Made by a program: the position numbers and the translations under genes. Below are positions 22,747-34,559 of a DNA stretch of 64,000 nucleotides, in pieces. The notes under the pieces were generated by a model. It had not been told where the DNA came from. It ran no database searches and saw nothing but the letters and a program-made list of their open reading frames with translations. The DNA lies in contig OX155978.1 in NCBI GenBank assembly GCA_944548615.1, forward strand, positions 3,885,588-3,949,587, written 5' to 3'. The DNA is from Micropterix aruncella (taxonomy: Eukaryota; Arthropoda; Insecta; Lepidoptera; Micropterigidae). The number at the start of each line of letters is the position of its first letter. Position 1 is the first letter of the stretch.

Positions 22747-23740
22747 GTATACATACATTTCCCTAAACACATATGAAGAACCTCTATCTATCAAACTCCG
22801 AGAGACTGTTCTGAAGCAAGTGGACAAATTCAAATACCTTGGTAGCACTATAACAGCAAAATGTGACCTTGACGCTGAACTAAACGGGAGGATAGAAGCT
22901 GCATCTGCAGCTTTCGGTAAACTCCGTAGTAAAGTCTTCAGCTCATACGACATCAAGGTGGGAACAAAAGTATCTGTCTACATGGCGATCGTCCTCCCAA
23001 GCCTGCTCTACTCGTCAGAGACATGGTGCTCATACCGAAAGCACATTCGCCCACTTGACAAATTCCACCTTCGATGCCTACACGCGACTTGGTCAACATC
23101 AAGTGGTCGAACCGTGTGAGTAACACGGAAGTTCTTCGACGAGCTAAAGTATGCGGAATAGAAGCATACATGATGCGGCGACAGCTGAGACGGTGCGGAC
23201 ATGCCTCTCGTATGGCTGATGAGAGAGTGGCGAAGCATATCTTTTACTCTGAACTAAAGAACAGCAAGCGAAAACAAGGCGGCCAGCTCCTCGGATACAA
23301 GGATGCTCAGAAGACATATGAAAAGGTGCAACATTGAACCCTATCAGTGGGAGCGTGAAGCGGAAGATCGCCCAGGATGGAGACTACTAGTGCAGGGCAA
23401 TGTAGATGATTTTGAAAAGAAGAGGCTGCTCGATTAGATGCCAAGCGTGACGAGCTAAAGGCCCGACCACCGACGGCCATACAGTATTATTACATTGATG
23501 GTGTCTTGACGCGCCCAATGTGCACGCACATTCCAAGCCAAGATCGGCTACGATTGAGTTGATAATGCAGTTGCTATGGAGGATTATACATATATACAGT
23601 ACTCCAATTTTGCCTACTCTTCTTGCCACATCAACATGTCAGTTGACTGGAAGATTTTGTGTAATTAGCAATAAGTCCACCACTGTACCTTTAATGTTTT
23701 TATTGTGCAATAAAGATATTTTCATTCATTAATTCATTAT
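22747..23740 (+). pseudogene. LINE reverse transcriptase C-terminal remnant with 3' tail
   Basis: It reads [20 protein letters not shown] then [20 protein letters not shown] and [20 protein letters not shown]; after a frameshift near 23100 it reads [20 protein letters not shown] and [20 protein letters not shown]. The F-K-Y-L-G-S, L-Y-x-S-E-T-W and R-R-Q-L-R-x-x-G-H motifs are typical of RTE/CR1-type LINE C-termini. The tail at 23660-23740 has a GCAATAAG motif and ends in a CATT repeat. Confidence 0.82.
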
Positions 23741-24169
23741 GCAGTTAATAAATTGTTGCTCTAAACCAGAGGTGCTCAAACTTTTTTGTCCCATAGTCAC
23801 TTGCTGTTTTCTATCGATCCCCTGCCTGCATAATATTGAATAATCCTAAACTTACTAACTTTATATAGTGTTTTTGATAGTTAGCACAGTACTGATCGCT
23901 TACATAGGATTGATAGTGAAGTGGACAATTGTAAAAAATTAAAAACATGTACAATTTTTAGTTGTTCCATTTTCAATGTTGTATTTTTTTTTATTGTTTA
24001 TGTAAGCGGCCAGTCGAGGAAACTTTCAGTGTGAAGATTAGGATATTAATGCCAACCCCTGCCAGCCAAATAGTAGTCAAGTCTTCTTAGAACCCAAAAA
24101 CGTGGACACTGACTCATACGATTAACATCTTTGTACCTTTGCCACTGAGAGCACTGGAAAACCTGATCG

Positions 24170-24660
24170 GGTTTAAAAAAATATTAGGAGACATTTACTT
24201 AATATATAAACACCCCCCCACCCCCTTGTAGCTTATCCCTATATCCCATTACTCCTTTCGATAATGAGCTGACATATGTTATTAATTTCTGTCTTAATTT
24301 CCTTATTATGCTATGTAATTGTACTCATTTACTATCACCACCTTCTTCTTCTTCTTCCTAGACCCTTTCCCATTTACTTGGGGTCGACCTTTCTTGTCCT
24401 TCTCCTCCCCTGAATTGGCGTTGAGTTGAGATTGTGTAATTTCATAGAAAAGGAATAAAAGTGGCTATGGTGTTTTACGGCCGGTTGCCCTCTGACGCCA
24501 AGACAATATTATTACCACCACCACTTAACAAAATCACACTTGTTATATATTAATTTGCCTACATAAATATTTAGCCAAAATAACCATGGTTGTCAGATAT
24601 TGCCAATTGGCAATAGGCCACCATGTTGTACTCTATTCTTTGTGCGATAATTCAAACAAA
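24170..24660 (+). repeat. LINE 3' tail repeat, copy A
   Basis: It has a C-rich run, then AGCTTATCCCTATATCCCAT, CTGACATATGTTATTA, and at 24594-24640 the stem-loop GATATTGCCAATTGGCAATA followed by AAAC repeats. The same module recurs at about 25905-25990, 26070-26345, 26585-26700 and 26985-27090. A CTTCTTCTTCCTAGACCC segment at 24342-24420 is probably another repeat. No protein is left. Confidence 0.55.
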
Positions 24661-24699
24661 CAAACATTTTCTGACTTGTGCGTTTTGACAAATTTAAAT

Positions 24700-25900
24700 A
24701 ATGCATTCTTATTGAGAGTCTCACATCAGTACCACAATCTCCTCTTTCCATTTGCAGCAGCTATAAATGTAGGTATATTTCTATGTATCAATATGAATGG
24801 TTTGTATCAAATGTATATAATATTTATACAAGATATATTTCATATAGCACTATATTATTATCATTATCGTTGACTCTGAAATAACAGTGACACAACTGGA
24901 AAACTAAGTTTTTAGAGGAGATTCCTATGTTTCATCCCATTTTTGTTTTGAGTTTAATCCAAATCTTTATCTACAATCAAAACTGAACGTCTGTCTGTCT
25001 GTCAAAATTGAATTGTCTGCACTTCACCTCTAGTGCAGACAATCGTTGAATGTTCAGTTCAATCAACAAGATTGTTCGGTTGAATGTTGAAGACGTTAAA
25101 TAGTCTTTATTACTGAAGAAGAGCATTTTGAAATTTGAAATTTGGGATAATCAATATTATTCCTGTATATCTAAGGCATTGACCGATGCAGATGATTTTC
25201 GACTCAGCTTTGGGTGTAGAATAATCTTCTCTGTAAAAGAAATTCTCTTAATATCTAGTCACGAGTTCCGAGTGCATTGTGAGAACGGCTTTGGGAATAT
25301 GCAACCCGGCAGGAATTGAACTTATATGTGATATGAAACACCCTGGCAACTTGGCACATGTATACATGACCGACTATTTCCGAACACTGCAGAAGTTTAA
25401 TCACATATCGACCTTTCATAGGCAGGCAAATGCTCCCTATTAGCACACTATACTATGCTCCCTATTAGTACCGAGAGAACAGTAGATGCAATCTCTGGCG
25501 ACAGGGTATTGCGGGGGTAGGGTGCGAGGGAAGTGAGCAGAGGGATATGTTTCGATTAACACCTTTGGTTAGCGTTACGCGCTTGTGAAGGATGGTGAAT
25601 TTCTCAAACGTTTGAATATCCGAGTTAGAGTAGTAGACATGTGGTGGCCATATTCGAGCCCTTGGAATCATGACGTAGCTGGCGACACGGTACTGTCCGG
25701 TATACTGTGCTATTAGACAACGTCAAGATTTTCACAAACTCACCCTACTCTTTCGTGTACTTCATTCGAACATGCTTTCTTTAATCTCTCTCCACTTTCA
25801 TCTCATTGCCTTCCATTGTGCTCTCAGGAAAATCTATTACTGATTTAAACCATAGCATTCATTAACTTTCATGTCCAAGTCCGAAAACAGACAACTTGAA
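24700..25900. other. Intronic sequence with one minor repeat
   Basis: No gene is seen. A CTGT/CTGC patch lies at 24990-25030. The stretch 25485-25620 is a diverged copy of 10975-11060. Confidence 0.35.
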
Positions 25901-25904
25901 AACC

Positions 25905-26361
25905 TGACCAGGTTTTTAAAAAAAATATTGACATTACTTATTGTATGAATCCTCCCCCCCCCCCCCACCCTCCAGTCTCCCAGCTTATCCATTCGTTTTA
26001 AAAACATCTATTAAGAGACATTAAAAACATCTATAAAACATTTAAAAGATCTATTTTAAAACATCTATTGAGACATTTTCTTAACAAATAAATAACTCCC
26101 CCCCCCCACCCGTCGCCTAGCTTGCCCTTATATTCCATTCCTCTCTTCGATATTGAGTTGACAGATGTTATTATTTTATTTATTGTTTGTTATGTAATTG
26201 TACTCATTTATTGTGATCACTACTTCGCTAAAATTACACTTGTTACATATTGATTTACCAACATTTTTCTCACAATAACTCTGGCGGAATGGTCGTAAGA
26301 TATTGTCACTTGGCAATAGGCCCACCATGTGCACTCTATTTTGCGCAATGGCTGCAATGCA
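25905..26361 (+). repeat. LINE 3' tail repeat, copies B and C
   Basis: Two partial copies of the C-run / CAGCTTATCC module lie at 25947-25995 and 26097-26200, with an AAAACATCT-type duplication between them. The stem-loop GATATTGTCACTTGGCAATA is at 26300-26320. Confidence 0.5.
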
Positions 26362-26580
26362 AATGGGTGGCACAGTGGATAGATTCTTACATAGTAAGGT
26401 CCCCAGTTCGATTCCCGGCTTTTTCACACCGTTTTCCGTTGGTTTAAAATTAACGGAATTGCATTTCAATTCTGTCAATCGAATGCAATAACACGACATA
26501 CACTTATACATATAAACATGCATACATATATCTTATACATATAAACACACATAGGATAAACCTGTCATTGTGAAATTTCA
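26362..26580 (+). mobile_element. tRNA-derived SINE copy
   Basis: It starts GGGTGGCACAGTGGAT (A box-like) with the B box GTTCGATTCC about 35 bp on, then CCGTTGG and GGAATTGCATTTCAATTC, and a ACATATAAAC-rich body. It lacks the conserved stem-loop tail. Confidence 0.65.
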
Positions 26581-26584
26581 AAAT

Positions 26585-26810
26585 AGACCCCCCCCCTCCT
26601 TCCGCTTCCTATATCCCATTCCTCCTTTCGATACTGGGTAGACAGACATATGTTATTAATTTCTGTTTTATTTACGTTATCTTTATTATGTAATTGTACT
26701 GTTCACCCCCTAGAAGTGTAATAATTGTATATGATGGACCCGACTTCGGTCGGTGAATTCCATGGCAACATCATTTCAATTTTATTGATTAATTTGCCAT
26801 ATAGGTGCCG
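26585..26810 (+). repeat. LINE tail copy D plus RLE-retrotransposon 3' end
   Basis: The C-run tail module is followed at 26704-26775 by GAAGTGTAATAATTGTATAT and GTCGGTGAATTCCATGGCA, the 3' UTR of the RLE retrotransposon that occurs whole at 54476-56375. Confidence 0.6.
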
Positions 26811-26811
26811 C

Positions 26812-26977
26812 GGCGAGAGCTGGCACGTTCACAGTACTCACACTAATGCAATGTCGTGAAGCGCGACGTGACTTTCACTTGATGCGCATCATAAAAAGTC
26901 TTTCCGTCTCTCTCGCTCGCGGTCAAGTATAGTGACATTGCATTAGTGTGAGTACTGTGAACGTGCCAGCTCTTATC
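26812..26977. mobile_element. MITE with near-perfect 39-bp terminal inverted repeats
   Basis: GAGCTGGCACGTTCACAGTA followed by CTCACACTAATGCAATGTC at 26817-26855 is repeated inverted at 26934-26972. The central 78 bp is unique. The perfection of the arms suggests recent activity or gene conversion. Confidence 0.85.
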
Positions 26978-27094
26978 GCGTGACCTGTACACTTGTTATA
27001 TATTCATTTGCCAATATAATCATTTAGTTACAATAACCCTGACTGTATGGTCGAAAGATATTGCTACTTGGCAATATTGTGTTGTACTCTATTG

Positions 27095-27894
27095 CAGCCT
27101 TCCGCAAGCCTGGGGTCGCAAAATATAATTATGGGGTCGTCAGTCAACAAGGTCCTGTACTTATCGATTTTTATTAAGGTTTATGCGTAAAATATAACCT
27201 CTCCATACAAATTTTCTTTCCAATCTCTTTAAAACGGAGAGATTCGAAAATAATGTACGACTGTGCGTCCTGTCCTGTCCCGTTACACCCTCGCCGCGCC
27301 CGCGCCCCCACCCCGATCTCTCACACTCAATACTGAACTGACTTAATTTCATTCTTTCTTCGTTCAGTCCAGTCTGTACAGTTCTATCCGTGCGTGCGTA
27401 CGCATCGCCGCTGTGTCGTTTTGCGTGGATTGCGTATTTATTTATAGGTACTAAATTGATTTCACAACACGAAAGATAATTACGTGGGTAGAGTTTTTTT
27501 AGAAGATTAGTGCCGAGAGCACTAATCGCCGCCGCCACAATTTATTTCCTAAGTATGATTGCGGTAAGTACCTATGATACTTACGCAGTTATCCATGAGA
27601 GCACTAATCTTCTATAGTGATTCTTCAACTAAATTGCAGCTAAATCTTGAACTAAATATGTCAAACGCATATTTTCTCGTTTGCTCTAATATTATTTTCC
27701 AAAATAAATAAACCATCCAATATAATTTACAAAATAAAAACAGCTAGAACATGGAGGAAAATTAAAGTTTACCTTGATCTCGTGACCTGAACCAACCTTT
27801 GCATTTGTAAATTTAGTGTTTTTTTTTTCTGGGGTCGCTAAAAACTCTTTTTTTAATTTTGGGGTCGCAACATCAAAAAGGTTGCGGACCGCTG
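27095..27894. mobile_element. Non-autonomous hAT element, 8-bp duplication
   Basis: It is flanked by CTCTATTG on both sides (27087-27094 and 27895-27902). It begins CAGCCTTCCGCAAGCCTGGG and ends GGTTGCGGACCGCTG, with TGGGGTCGC repeated inside each end, typical of hAT. It contains a smaller inverted-repeat element (27500-27616, arms AGAAGATTAGTGC...). No transposase. Confidence 0.85.
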
Positions 27895-28204
27895 CTCTAT
27901 TGTGTACTCTACTTTGTTGCAACCATGTTGTACTCTATTGTGTTTGCAATGATGTTTTTAAAACAAAATCAAACAAACTACCCAGTCCTCTAATCAAGAA
28001 TACGTCTATTGAGTCAAGGGCAGGGAGTGATGATTAAAGTATTGCCCAGATTGTGTCACTATTATTTAGAGGTATCAGCATATATATCTATCGAAGACAT
28101 CCACTGGTGTTTTACTGTTTTATAATATTAGGATCGTTAAACCTCCCTTCCCTCCCCCTCCCCTAGGTTGGTTGGAAGAAATTGATTTTCAAACGATACT
28201 TTTA

Positions 28205-28440
28205 GATAGTCCCATCAGACGTCAGCCCAGACCCTCGTTCGAGGATATCCACAGCAGTATAGTTCGTAATCTTTCCGCTTGAGAATGCCGATTGCAAAAA
28301 TCTAGGGGAATCATTAAAGGGATCCAGATCTTCAGTGAAGCGTCCAAGAGAGCGGCTCCGGCGTGTACAGAAGTCTGCGTTCGTTCGATCCCTATCGCAC
28401 ACAGCAGAAACGACATAAATGCGGGCATATCCACAGACAT
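28205..28440 (-). CDS. Unrecognised small ORF pair
   Basis: A 72-codon frame begins MSVDMPAFMSFLLCAIGIER, with a short hydrophobic N-terminal stretch that might be a signal peptide. An overlapping frame gives a more protein-like C-terminal half, FTEDLDPFNDSPRFLQSAFS then GKITNYTAVDILERGSGL. A single frameshift would join them, suggesting a pseudogene. No homology is recognised. Confidence 0.2.
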
Positions 28441-28599
28441 TTTAGTCTCAGTAATGATTTGTATTATGTATTAGTCGGAACAGAAGTAGATTTTACCGTC
28501 ATTCTAGTCAGAGGGGCGACACCCGAATCCATACGCTCAGCGCGCCATAGCGTACATGGCTAGGGCTATGGAAATCATTCAACATGCCTATAAATCAGA

Positions 28600-30072
28600 A
28601 GAAAGCCGTTAGTAAAAACGAGAGCGCCGTGTCAGAAACGTACGCAAAAACAATTGAATCCAAAAGCGGTCATCTTGAACATCTTAGACCCCTAGGGTCA
28701 TCTTTGACATCTTAGACCCCGAGATGTATCGCCGGAAATCTGGAGTAGATATGGTTCCGAAGAGACCAATTCCTCGGTGCACTTGAAGGTTTGAAGTAAT
28801 TTTTCTGATCCCAAACACAATCCCACCCAGTAAAAACCAACCAGACTCTAATTAATACGTTGATATTCAGTGCTTTGGGCATATTTTCAATTTGGGTAAA
28901 TAAAAGGAAAAAAAACCATTATTTCCATAGTATTATTTTGGATTAAATCCTCTCCATATGTACCTATAGAATATATTCCTGTACCAAAAATTCCTGTACC
29001 CTCCATTTCACAATAAACCTCAACATTTGCTATATTTACAAGTCATTTAAACTATCAACCATATATTTTCGTTTGTCATTGTCCAACTCCACCCCCCGCA
29101 CAACTTGCTGCACCCCCTAGCGGTGCAAAATGGCTGAAAACATTAATATTGCTGCTGTCAAGTCGCGATTGCGAGTCACTATCATCCCTATATTTTCCTT
29201 TATCATTGTCCAACTCTACCCCCCACTAAAACGCCAGTCTTGTAGTCACTATCGAGGAGAAAGGAGCTCGGTCCCAGAGCTGAGATGGTTTACTCCCCAT
29301 TTGGTAATTTGCCGAAACAGCCAAATCTAATCGTCAAAAGCAAGAAGTACCATCGAAAAGTCTCCCATACCCATAGACACAGCAAATAACAGTTAAGTTG
29401 CCCACTACTGTTCAAATCCAGTTTTCATTCTACTCTTTGTGTGAGAAGGGAATGACTCATTTTAATAACATCACAGAGACACTTGTAAATAAGTAAAATT
29501 TGCAAATGTTGAGGAATTATTTCAGTGTAAATATTTTTTTTGCGTTTACTACCCTCTTCGTTTATCCCAGGTATCCGAAGTAAAATTGCAATATGGTCTT
29601 AGTAGAAATGCGATTTCATAGTATGTAAAACATCCATAGTAATATGCTAAAAATAGTTCTCATATATTCGGACGAATTCCATAATAATTAATATATTGTC
29701 ATCCCATCCCATCCTTCCAAATTTAGAGAAATGTCAATAGATGTGCGTAGAGATGGCAGAAGCTGTTACATCTGTTGGAGAAATACAAGGAGAATGCCTG
29801 ATATCCATGGGCATATAAATGGTATAATTTTTAGAACGAAGGCCTCCGATTTCCAGGCACATCCTTCGCTATAGAAACAGCCAACCCCTATGAGTCTAAA
29901 AAAACCTTAAGTTAACTTTAAAAGTCGATTTTAAGCATGGAATCCAGTTGTTCACTGTATTGTATTATGGGCCCACCCAAACCTAGTCATCGAATCCTGT
30001 GGCAGTTCTATTTGCATTTAAATTTACTACAAGAGTCAAGCCAAAAGAAACTAAATAATCATTAAACACTTA
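28600..30072. other. Intronic sequence, no feature recognised
   Basis: This is moderately AT-rich unique-looking DNA within the longest intron. A short duplicated motif (CTTAGACCCC) occurs at 28683-28720, and TCATTGTCCAACTC with CCCCCC occurs twice (29078 and 29205). Confidence 0.35.
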
Positions 30073-30477
30073 TCTATATATATAAAACAAAGTCGGGTTT
30101 GTTCGAACACTTATAACTCGAGAACGGATGGATCGATTTTCATGGTTTTTGATTTGTAGTATTTGTCTCCGATCCGAATAGCAGAATAACTATTAAAAAC
30201 GAAAATTGGAAAATTGATGAAAAATTAAAAGAAAAAACATTTTTGCATGTCATTTGTACACGGCGTGTCGGGAAATCATCCGCTTTATTTGTTCTTGCGC
30301 CTGATAAAGAAACAAAAAACATCGTATATCACAAGGTGCTTCAATAGAGATAATTAAACCGAGTGCATCCCATGCTGCACAATATGTAAATAGTTTAATT
30401 CAATCATGTCTTGCTGACACGCGATTGATAAACTTAATTTTTGTACTTTTATGTTTGTTTTTGTGTTATTATCTTAA

Positions 30478-30688
30478 CCCTTCAAGCCCCGCGACTTAGA
30501 TATCGAAGTCAACTGAACGCTTCCAGGAAAAGTGATTTGATTGGTTTTTCGTGTCATTCCGTATTCAGTTTGACATAACGATTCTACATGCTTTTTGGGG
30601 TTTTATTTTATGTTCAACCCGTCAGGCCCCGCGCCTTCGATATCGCAGTCAACCTGAGGGTTAACCGCGAGTCGCGGGGCCTGAAGGG
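30478..30688. mobile_element. 211-bp TTAA MITE
   Basis: It is flanked by TTAA at both ends. Arms: CCCTTCAAGCCCCGCGAC on the left, GTCGCGGGGCCTGAAGGG on the right, with one mismatch. A second, internal copy of CGTCAGGCCCCGCG lies near 30620. It sits inside the duplicated Helitron segment. Confidence 0.78.
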
Positions 30689-30779
30689 TTAAACAAAAAA
30701 ATGTTACAAATATAAGTGGAATGGCTTTTGTTTTGCAAAGGAGAATAGACATTTTTGTATGAAAGATGTACCCAGAGTG

Positions 30780-31415
30780 TAACAACTAGGGACTTAAAAA
30801 CAATTGACGCAAAATATGACGCAATATTGGTTTAATTCGTTGATAAAATGGTTATTATTTCATTTACATCGTAAATGATCACAGAATTAGCCGTATTTTG
30901 ATCCTTACAAGTTGTTCCATAGTTTGAGCCGCGCATACCAATTTGTTTAGGTAATTAGTATGGGAGAATTACCATATTTGAGTATGATTTTCTATAGTTT
31001 TTCTATGAAATGTGACTCTTTGGAGTATAATAATTAGTTATTGGACATATAATAAGCATATAATGAAACAAAATATTTGAAAAACTTTAACCACTTTTGT
31101 ATTATGAGCCGTCAAAGTTTCCGTCAAAGTTATCAAGTTTCCGTCGCTAACTCTCAAAAGTTTAGATTTTTCTGTAACATCCGACAAAGCTGAAAGTTGT
31201 GGTGTGATTTAGTGGTAAAGTTATTATGAAAGAATTTCATATAAATAAAGACCCTAAGTAGTCACAAATATAAAATTAACAAAAATTTTTTTTTACGAGA
31301 ATACATCAAATTTTTCTTGGTTATTATGACTGAATAACTAAATATTTTTGTATGCAAATAAGTAAAACAAAATAATAGTTTTGGTAAAGCATTTAATAAA
31401 GAACATAACCGTATT
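30780..31415. mobile_element. Partial TTAA element related to 16161-17484
   Basis: Shared landmarks in the same order include TTCATTTACATC, AAATGTGACTCTTTGGAGTA, TTAGTTATT..GACATATAATAAG, GAAAGAATTTCATATAAA and GCATTTAATAAAGAACATAA. The ends are not resolved. Confidence 0.6.
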
Positions 31416-32029
31416 CCCATACATAATGTAAATCCATGTTTTTCTCATGGTCAGTTGTACGTCGCATGTTCACGTATCGGCAAATCATCCGCTTTATTTG
31501 TTCTTACGACTGATAAAAAAAACAAAAAATGTTGTATATCACAAGGTGCTTCAATGAAGAGAATTAAACCAAGTGCATCCCATGCTGCACAATATGTAAA
31601 TAGTTTAATTCAATCATTTCTTGCTGACGCACGATTGATAGAATTAATTTTTGTACTTTTATATTTCTTTTTGTGTTATTATCTTAATAAAGTAGTGAAC
31701 CTAATATTTATATTGTATTCATTGTATTACTTTCATAAAATAATAAATTAAGTTCAGCTAATTTGTAACACGACATTCATTGACTGTTAGGCGGAACGAA
31801 GTTTGCCGGGTCAGCTAGTACTAATATAAATATCTGAATTGTTTAAATAAAACGAAGTAAATAAGGTATTTGGGAATTACAGCGCAAACTTTTTTTGGTC
31901 ACGTATTTCAGCTTAGCTACTATAGAATGAATTGTTACATTGTGATAAATATAAGCTTTGGCTTGATATTTATGTGGAACAAAAGTTACAACAAACTTCA
32001 TTCAGCGAGTGTTACAACATTCTCTTTTC

Positions 32030-32875
32030 AAGTGTTACAACGTTCAACATTCTCTTTAGTACGAACGATATATTTCGCATTGGCCCATAACTTACTAGCA
32101 TACGGAATCATAGCTTGGGGTGGAGCCTCGTTGCAAGCACTTGCTCCTCTAATTAAGGCCCAAAAGTCGCTATTAAGAGTAATACACAAAAAACCCTTCC
32201 GGTATTCTTCTGAGAGCTTGTACAAGGAATCTAAAGTCCTAGACGTTCGTCAAATATACGCTAAGGTTGTCCTACTCTACTACTATAATCATGAGAATTA
32301 TCATCTATATTCAACACACCATAAAGGAACACGAGTAACAACAACCAAGACAGCACTTAATCCAAAAAAAGAGACCAAGTTTTGCGCAAAAACACTGCTC
32401 CTCGACTGTTCAACAAAATGAAGTGTTTTTCCTTCAGGACTGAAATCTAGGACTAGTCACGGCGTAAAGAAAAACCTAACTAAGTCACTTTTGACTATGG
32501 GTCGACAAGAAACGGAGACATTAATAACATATATACATATATATTAAAATAGAGCACGATTTGTAAGATATATGTATATATAGTATTATTTTATATTTAT
32601 CTATAAAGTATATATTTATTTATGTATGTATGTGTATACTTATATGTATATACTTAAATTTAATATTATTACGCTTTATTATTTTGGAGATAATCTATCT
32701 TCTTAAATTTAACATAATAATATACAAAGAAAATACAGCAAGTTATCAAAACCACTCTACCTTCTTTTATATTAAGCCTACCTTAGTACAGGCGAGGCCT
32801 AGTTAGGATGGCTTTGAATTTAAAAATATATGTAACATTATAGATTTAATAAAGAATTTTGAATTTGAATTTTAG
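32030..32875 (+). pseudogene. Jockey-type LINE ORF2 C-terminal remnant and 3' UTR
   Basis: It reads VRTIYFALAHNLLAYGIIAW then GGASLQALAPLIKAQKSLLR and VIHKKPFRYSSESLYKESKV. The L-x-Y-G-I-I-x-W-G and Q-K-x-x-L-R-x-I motifs mark the region after the RT domain in jockey-like elements. An AT-rich 3' UTR follows, with GTACAGGCGAGGCCTAGTTA and an AATAAAG...GAATTTGAATTT end. Confidence 0.8.
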
Positions 32876-33019
32876 TGTACCTATATGGTTTTGTACCTAC
32901 ACTGTGTAACATAATTTTTTTTTAATTTATACAACCCGTCAGCGACAGGCAACACAGCTTTTAAGCGATAAAACATTATTTTGTTCAAGCACGTATCTAG
33001 TTTATTTTGGCAAGACCCT

Positions 33020-33735
33020 CGCACATGTATAAAAAAGATAATTGTGCAAAATAAGACATACTATCAGCTTCTGCCATCAAACATAGCAAATCAGTAGTTG
33101 TAACATGTTGGCTGGTTAATATTCCAACCGCTTCCCACATATAAAAAAAAGACCAGTAAACAGCGAAGAATAAGACATAATATCAGCTTCTACCATCAAA
33201 CATAGCACAACAGCAGTTTTAACACGTCGACTGGTTAATATTCCCACCGCTTCCCACAAATATATAAAAAAGACCAGTAAACTATGAAAATTAAGACATA
33301 ATATCAGTTTCTGCCATAGAACATAGCACAGCAGCAGTTTTTAAATGTCGACTGGTTAATATTTCCATCTCTTCCCACACATATATATAAAAAGACCAGT
33401 AAACTGTGATAATTAAGATACAACATCAGCTTCTGCCATCAGACATAGCACAGCACCAGTTTAAACATGTCGACTGGTTAATATTTCCACCGCTTCCCAC
33501 ATATATATAATAATACACCAGTAAACTGTAAAAAATAAGATATAAAAACAGCTTTCGCCATCAAATATAGCACAGGAGCAGTTTTGACAAGTCAACTGGT
33601 TAATATTTCCTCCGCTTCTCACACATAAATATAAAAAAGAACAGTAAACTGTAGAAATAAGACATAACATCAGCTTCTGCCATAAAACATAACAGAGCGG
33701 CAGTTTTATAATGTCGACTGTTAAATATTCCTACC
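33020..33735. repeat. Tandem repeat of about 120 bp, six copies
   Basis: The block CAGCTTCTGCCATC recurs at about 33064, 33184, 33305, 33426, 33548 and 33670. Each unit also has GTCGACTGGTTAATATTTCC, a CCGCTTCCCACA-like part and AAGACCAGTAAACTG. Copies are diverged by several percent. It lies in the intron about 100 bp beyond the exon 9 donor. It is not a CRISPR: there are no short constant spacers. Confidence 0.9.
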
Positions 33736-33830
33736 GCTTCAGAATGCAAAGTCGTAGCTCCGCCCCGTCCGTTCATGCGATTACAAAAAATTGAAATTAT
33801 AAATCTTTAATATTTGAAATGTATGCTTAC

Positions 33831-34037
33831 CAGATAGGCGCCCACTACATCGCCAGAAGCGATCTTCTTGCCGTATTCTTTGAAAACGGCGTTGTTTACG
33901 GCACGTCCAGTACTTTCATAGCCCCAGCTAGTTATGCCTTCGCCCAGATGTAGCGACGAGTCGGATGTGGACCAACCGATGCGAATCGCATCCACGACAT
34001 CCGAGGGTGAAACTGTAGTGCTCTTGCCAACGGCCAC
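33831..34037 (-). CDS. hnRNP U-like exon 9: SPRY core
   Basis: The acceptor is TCTCAG|GTGGCC and the donor CTG|GTAAGC; it is 69 codons, phase 0-0. It reads ...VVDAIRIGWSTSDSSLHLG, then EGITSWGYESTGRAVNNAVF and KEYGKKIASGDVVGAYL. The R-I-G-W-S, L-G-E-G, Y-G-x-K and G-D-V-V-G motifs are standard SPRY core features in hnRNP U-like proteins. A 120-bp tandem array starts about 100 bp downstream of its donor. Confidence 0.93.
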
Positions 34038-34104
34038 CTGAGACAAAATATTCACAGTTGTATTATTTTCCTCAACAATTTTCTCAATATTACGTTTTAA
34101 GGTC

Positions 34105-34371
34105 CATTGTTTGTTTGTTTATACTCTTTATTGTGAAAATATCACAATGGGCGGGTTTATTGTCATATGACAATATCTTACAACCAACCCTACTATGACG
34201 TGTTATATGTATGTGTGCTAGTAACATGTCTGTAAAAATGTGTTTTGTGACAGAATTGAAAATGCAATTCCGTTAATTTGATCCCAACGGAAAATGGTGA
34301 CCCAGCCGGAAATCGAACCCGGGACCTTACAATGTAAGATCAGGCGACCTAACCACTATGCCACCGGGCAT
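34105..34371 (-). mobile_element. Full-length tRNA-derived SINE
   Basis: Read on the minus strand it begins TGCCCGGTGGCATAGTGGTT (Pol III A box), then B box GGTTCGATTTCC, then CCATTTTCCGTTGGGATC, GGAATTGCATTTTCAATTCT, an ACACATACATATAACACG body, the stem-loop ATTGTCATATGACAAT and CAATAAAGAGTATAAACAAA with AAAC repeats. It is the best copy of the family in the window. Confidence 0.88.
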
Positions 34372-34559
34372 TGCACAGGCAAATAAACTTCCAGTAAAAA
34401 TATTTAAATAAAATACTTAAAGAATTTAAATACAATAATAGATAACATTTAAAAAAAAAGAAAAACCGACTCCATTTTTTTTAATAAGTGCAGTAGCCAT
34501 GTCATGGTGATACTTAGAACGGGCTATCAATATTGAATCCGTATACAAAATTTTATTGT

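Larger units (their letters stand above)
30073..31818 (+). mobile_element. Helitron with helicase C-terminal remnant, internally invaded
   Basis: It starts A|TCTATATATATAAAAC and ends GTCAGCTAG|T, with the Helitron CTAG terminus. At 31434-31530 the frame reads CFSHGQLYVACSRIGKSSAL and FVL, the C-terminal motif of Helitron helicase. A degraded version of the same segment occurs at 30270-30476, so the element carries its 3' region twice. The interval between is filled by TTAA elements. Confidence 0.75.

Noticed and set aside
23767..24060. hAT element starting CAGAGGTGCTCAAAC
   Set aside because: The left end looks like hAT, but I found no matching right end or 8-bp duplication.
33020..33735. 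CRISPR array
   Set aside because: It is a plain tandem repeat of about 120-bp diverged units with no constant repeat/unique spacer alternation, in a eukaryotic intron.
34300..34371. A functional tRNA gene (A and B boxes)
   Set aside because: The tRNA-like head is fused to a SINE body and tail repeated at several sites; the acceptor stem does not close.
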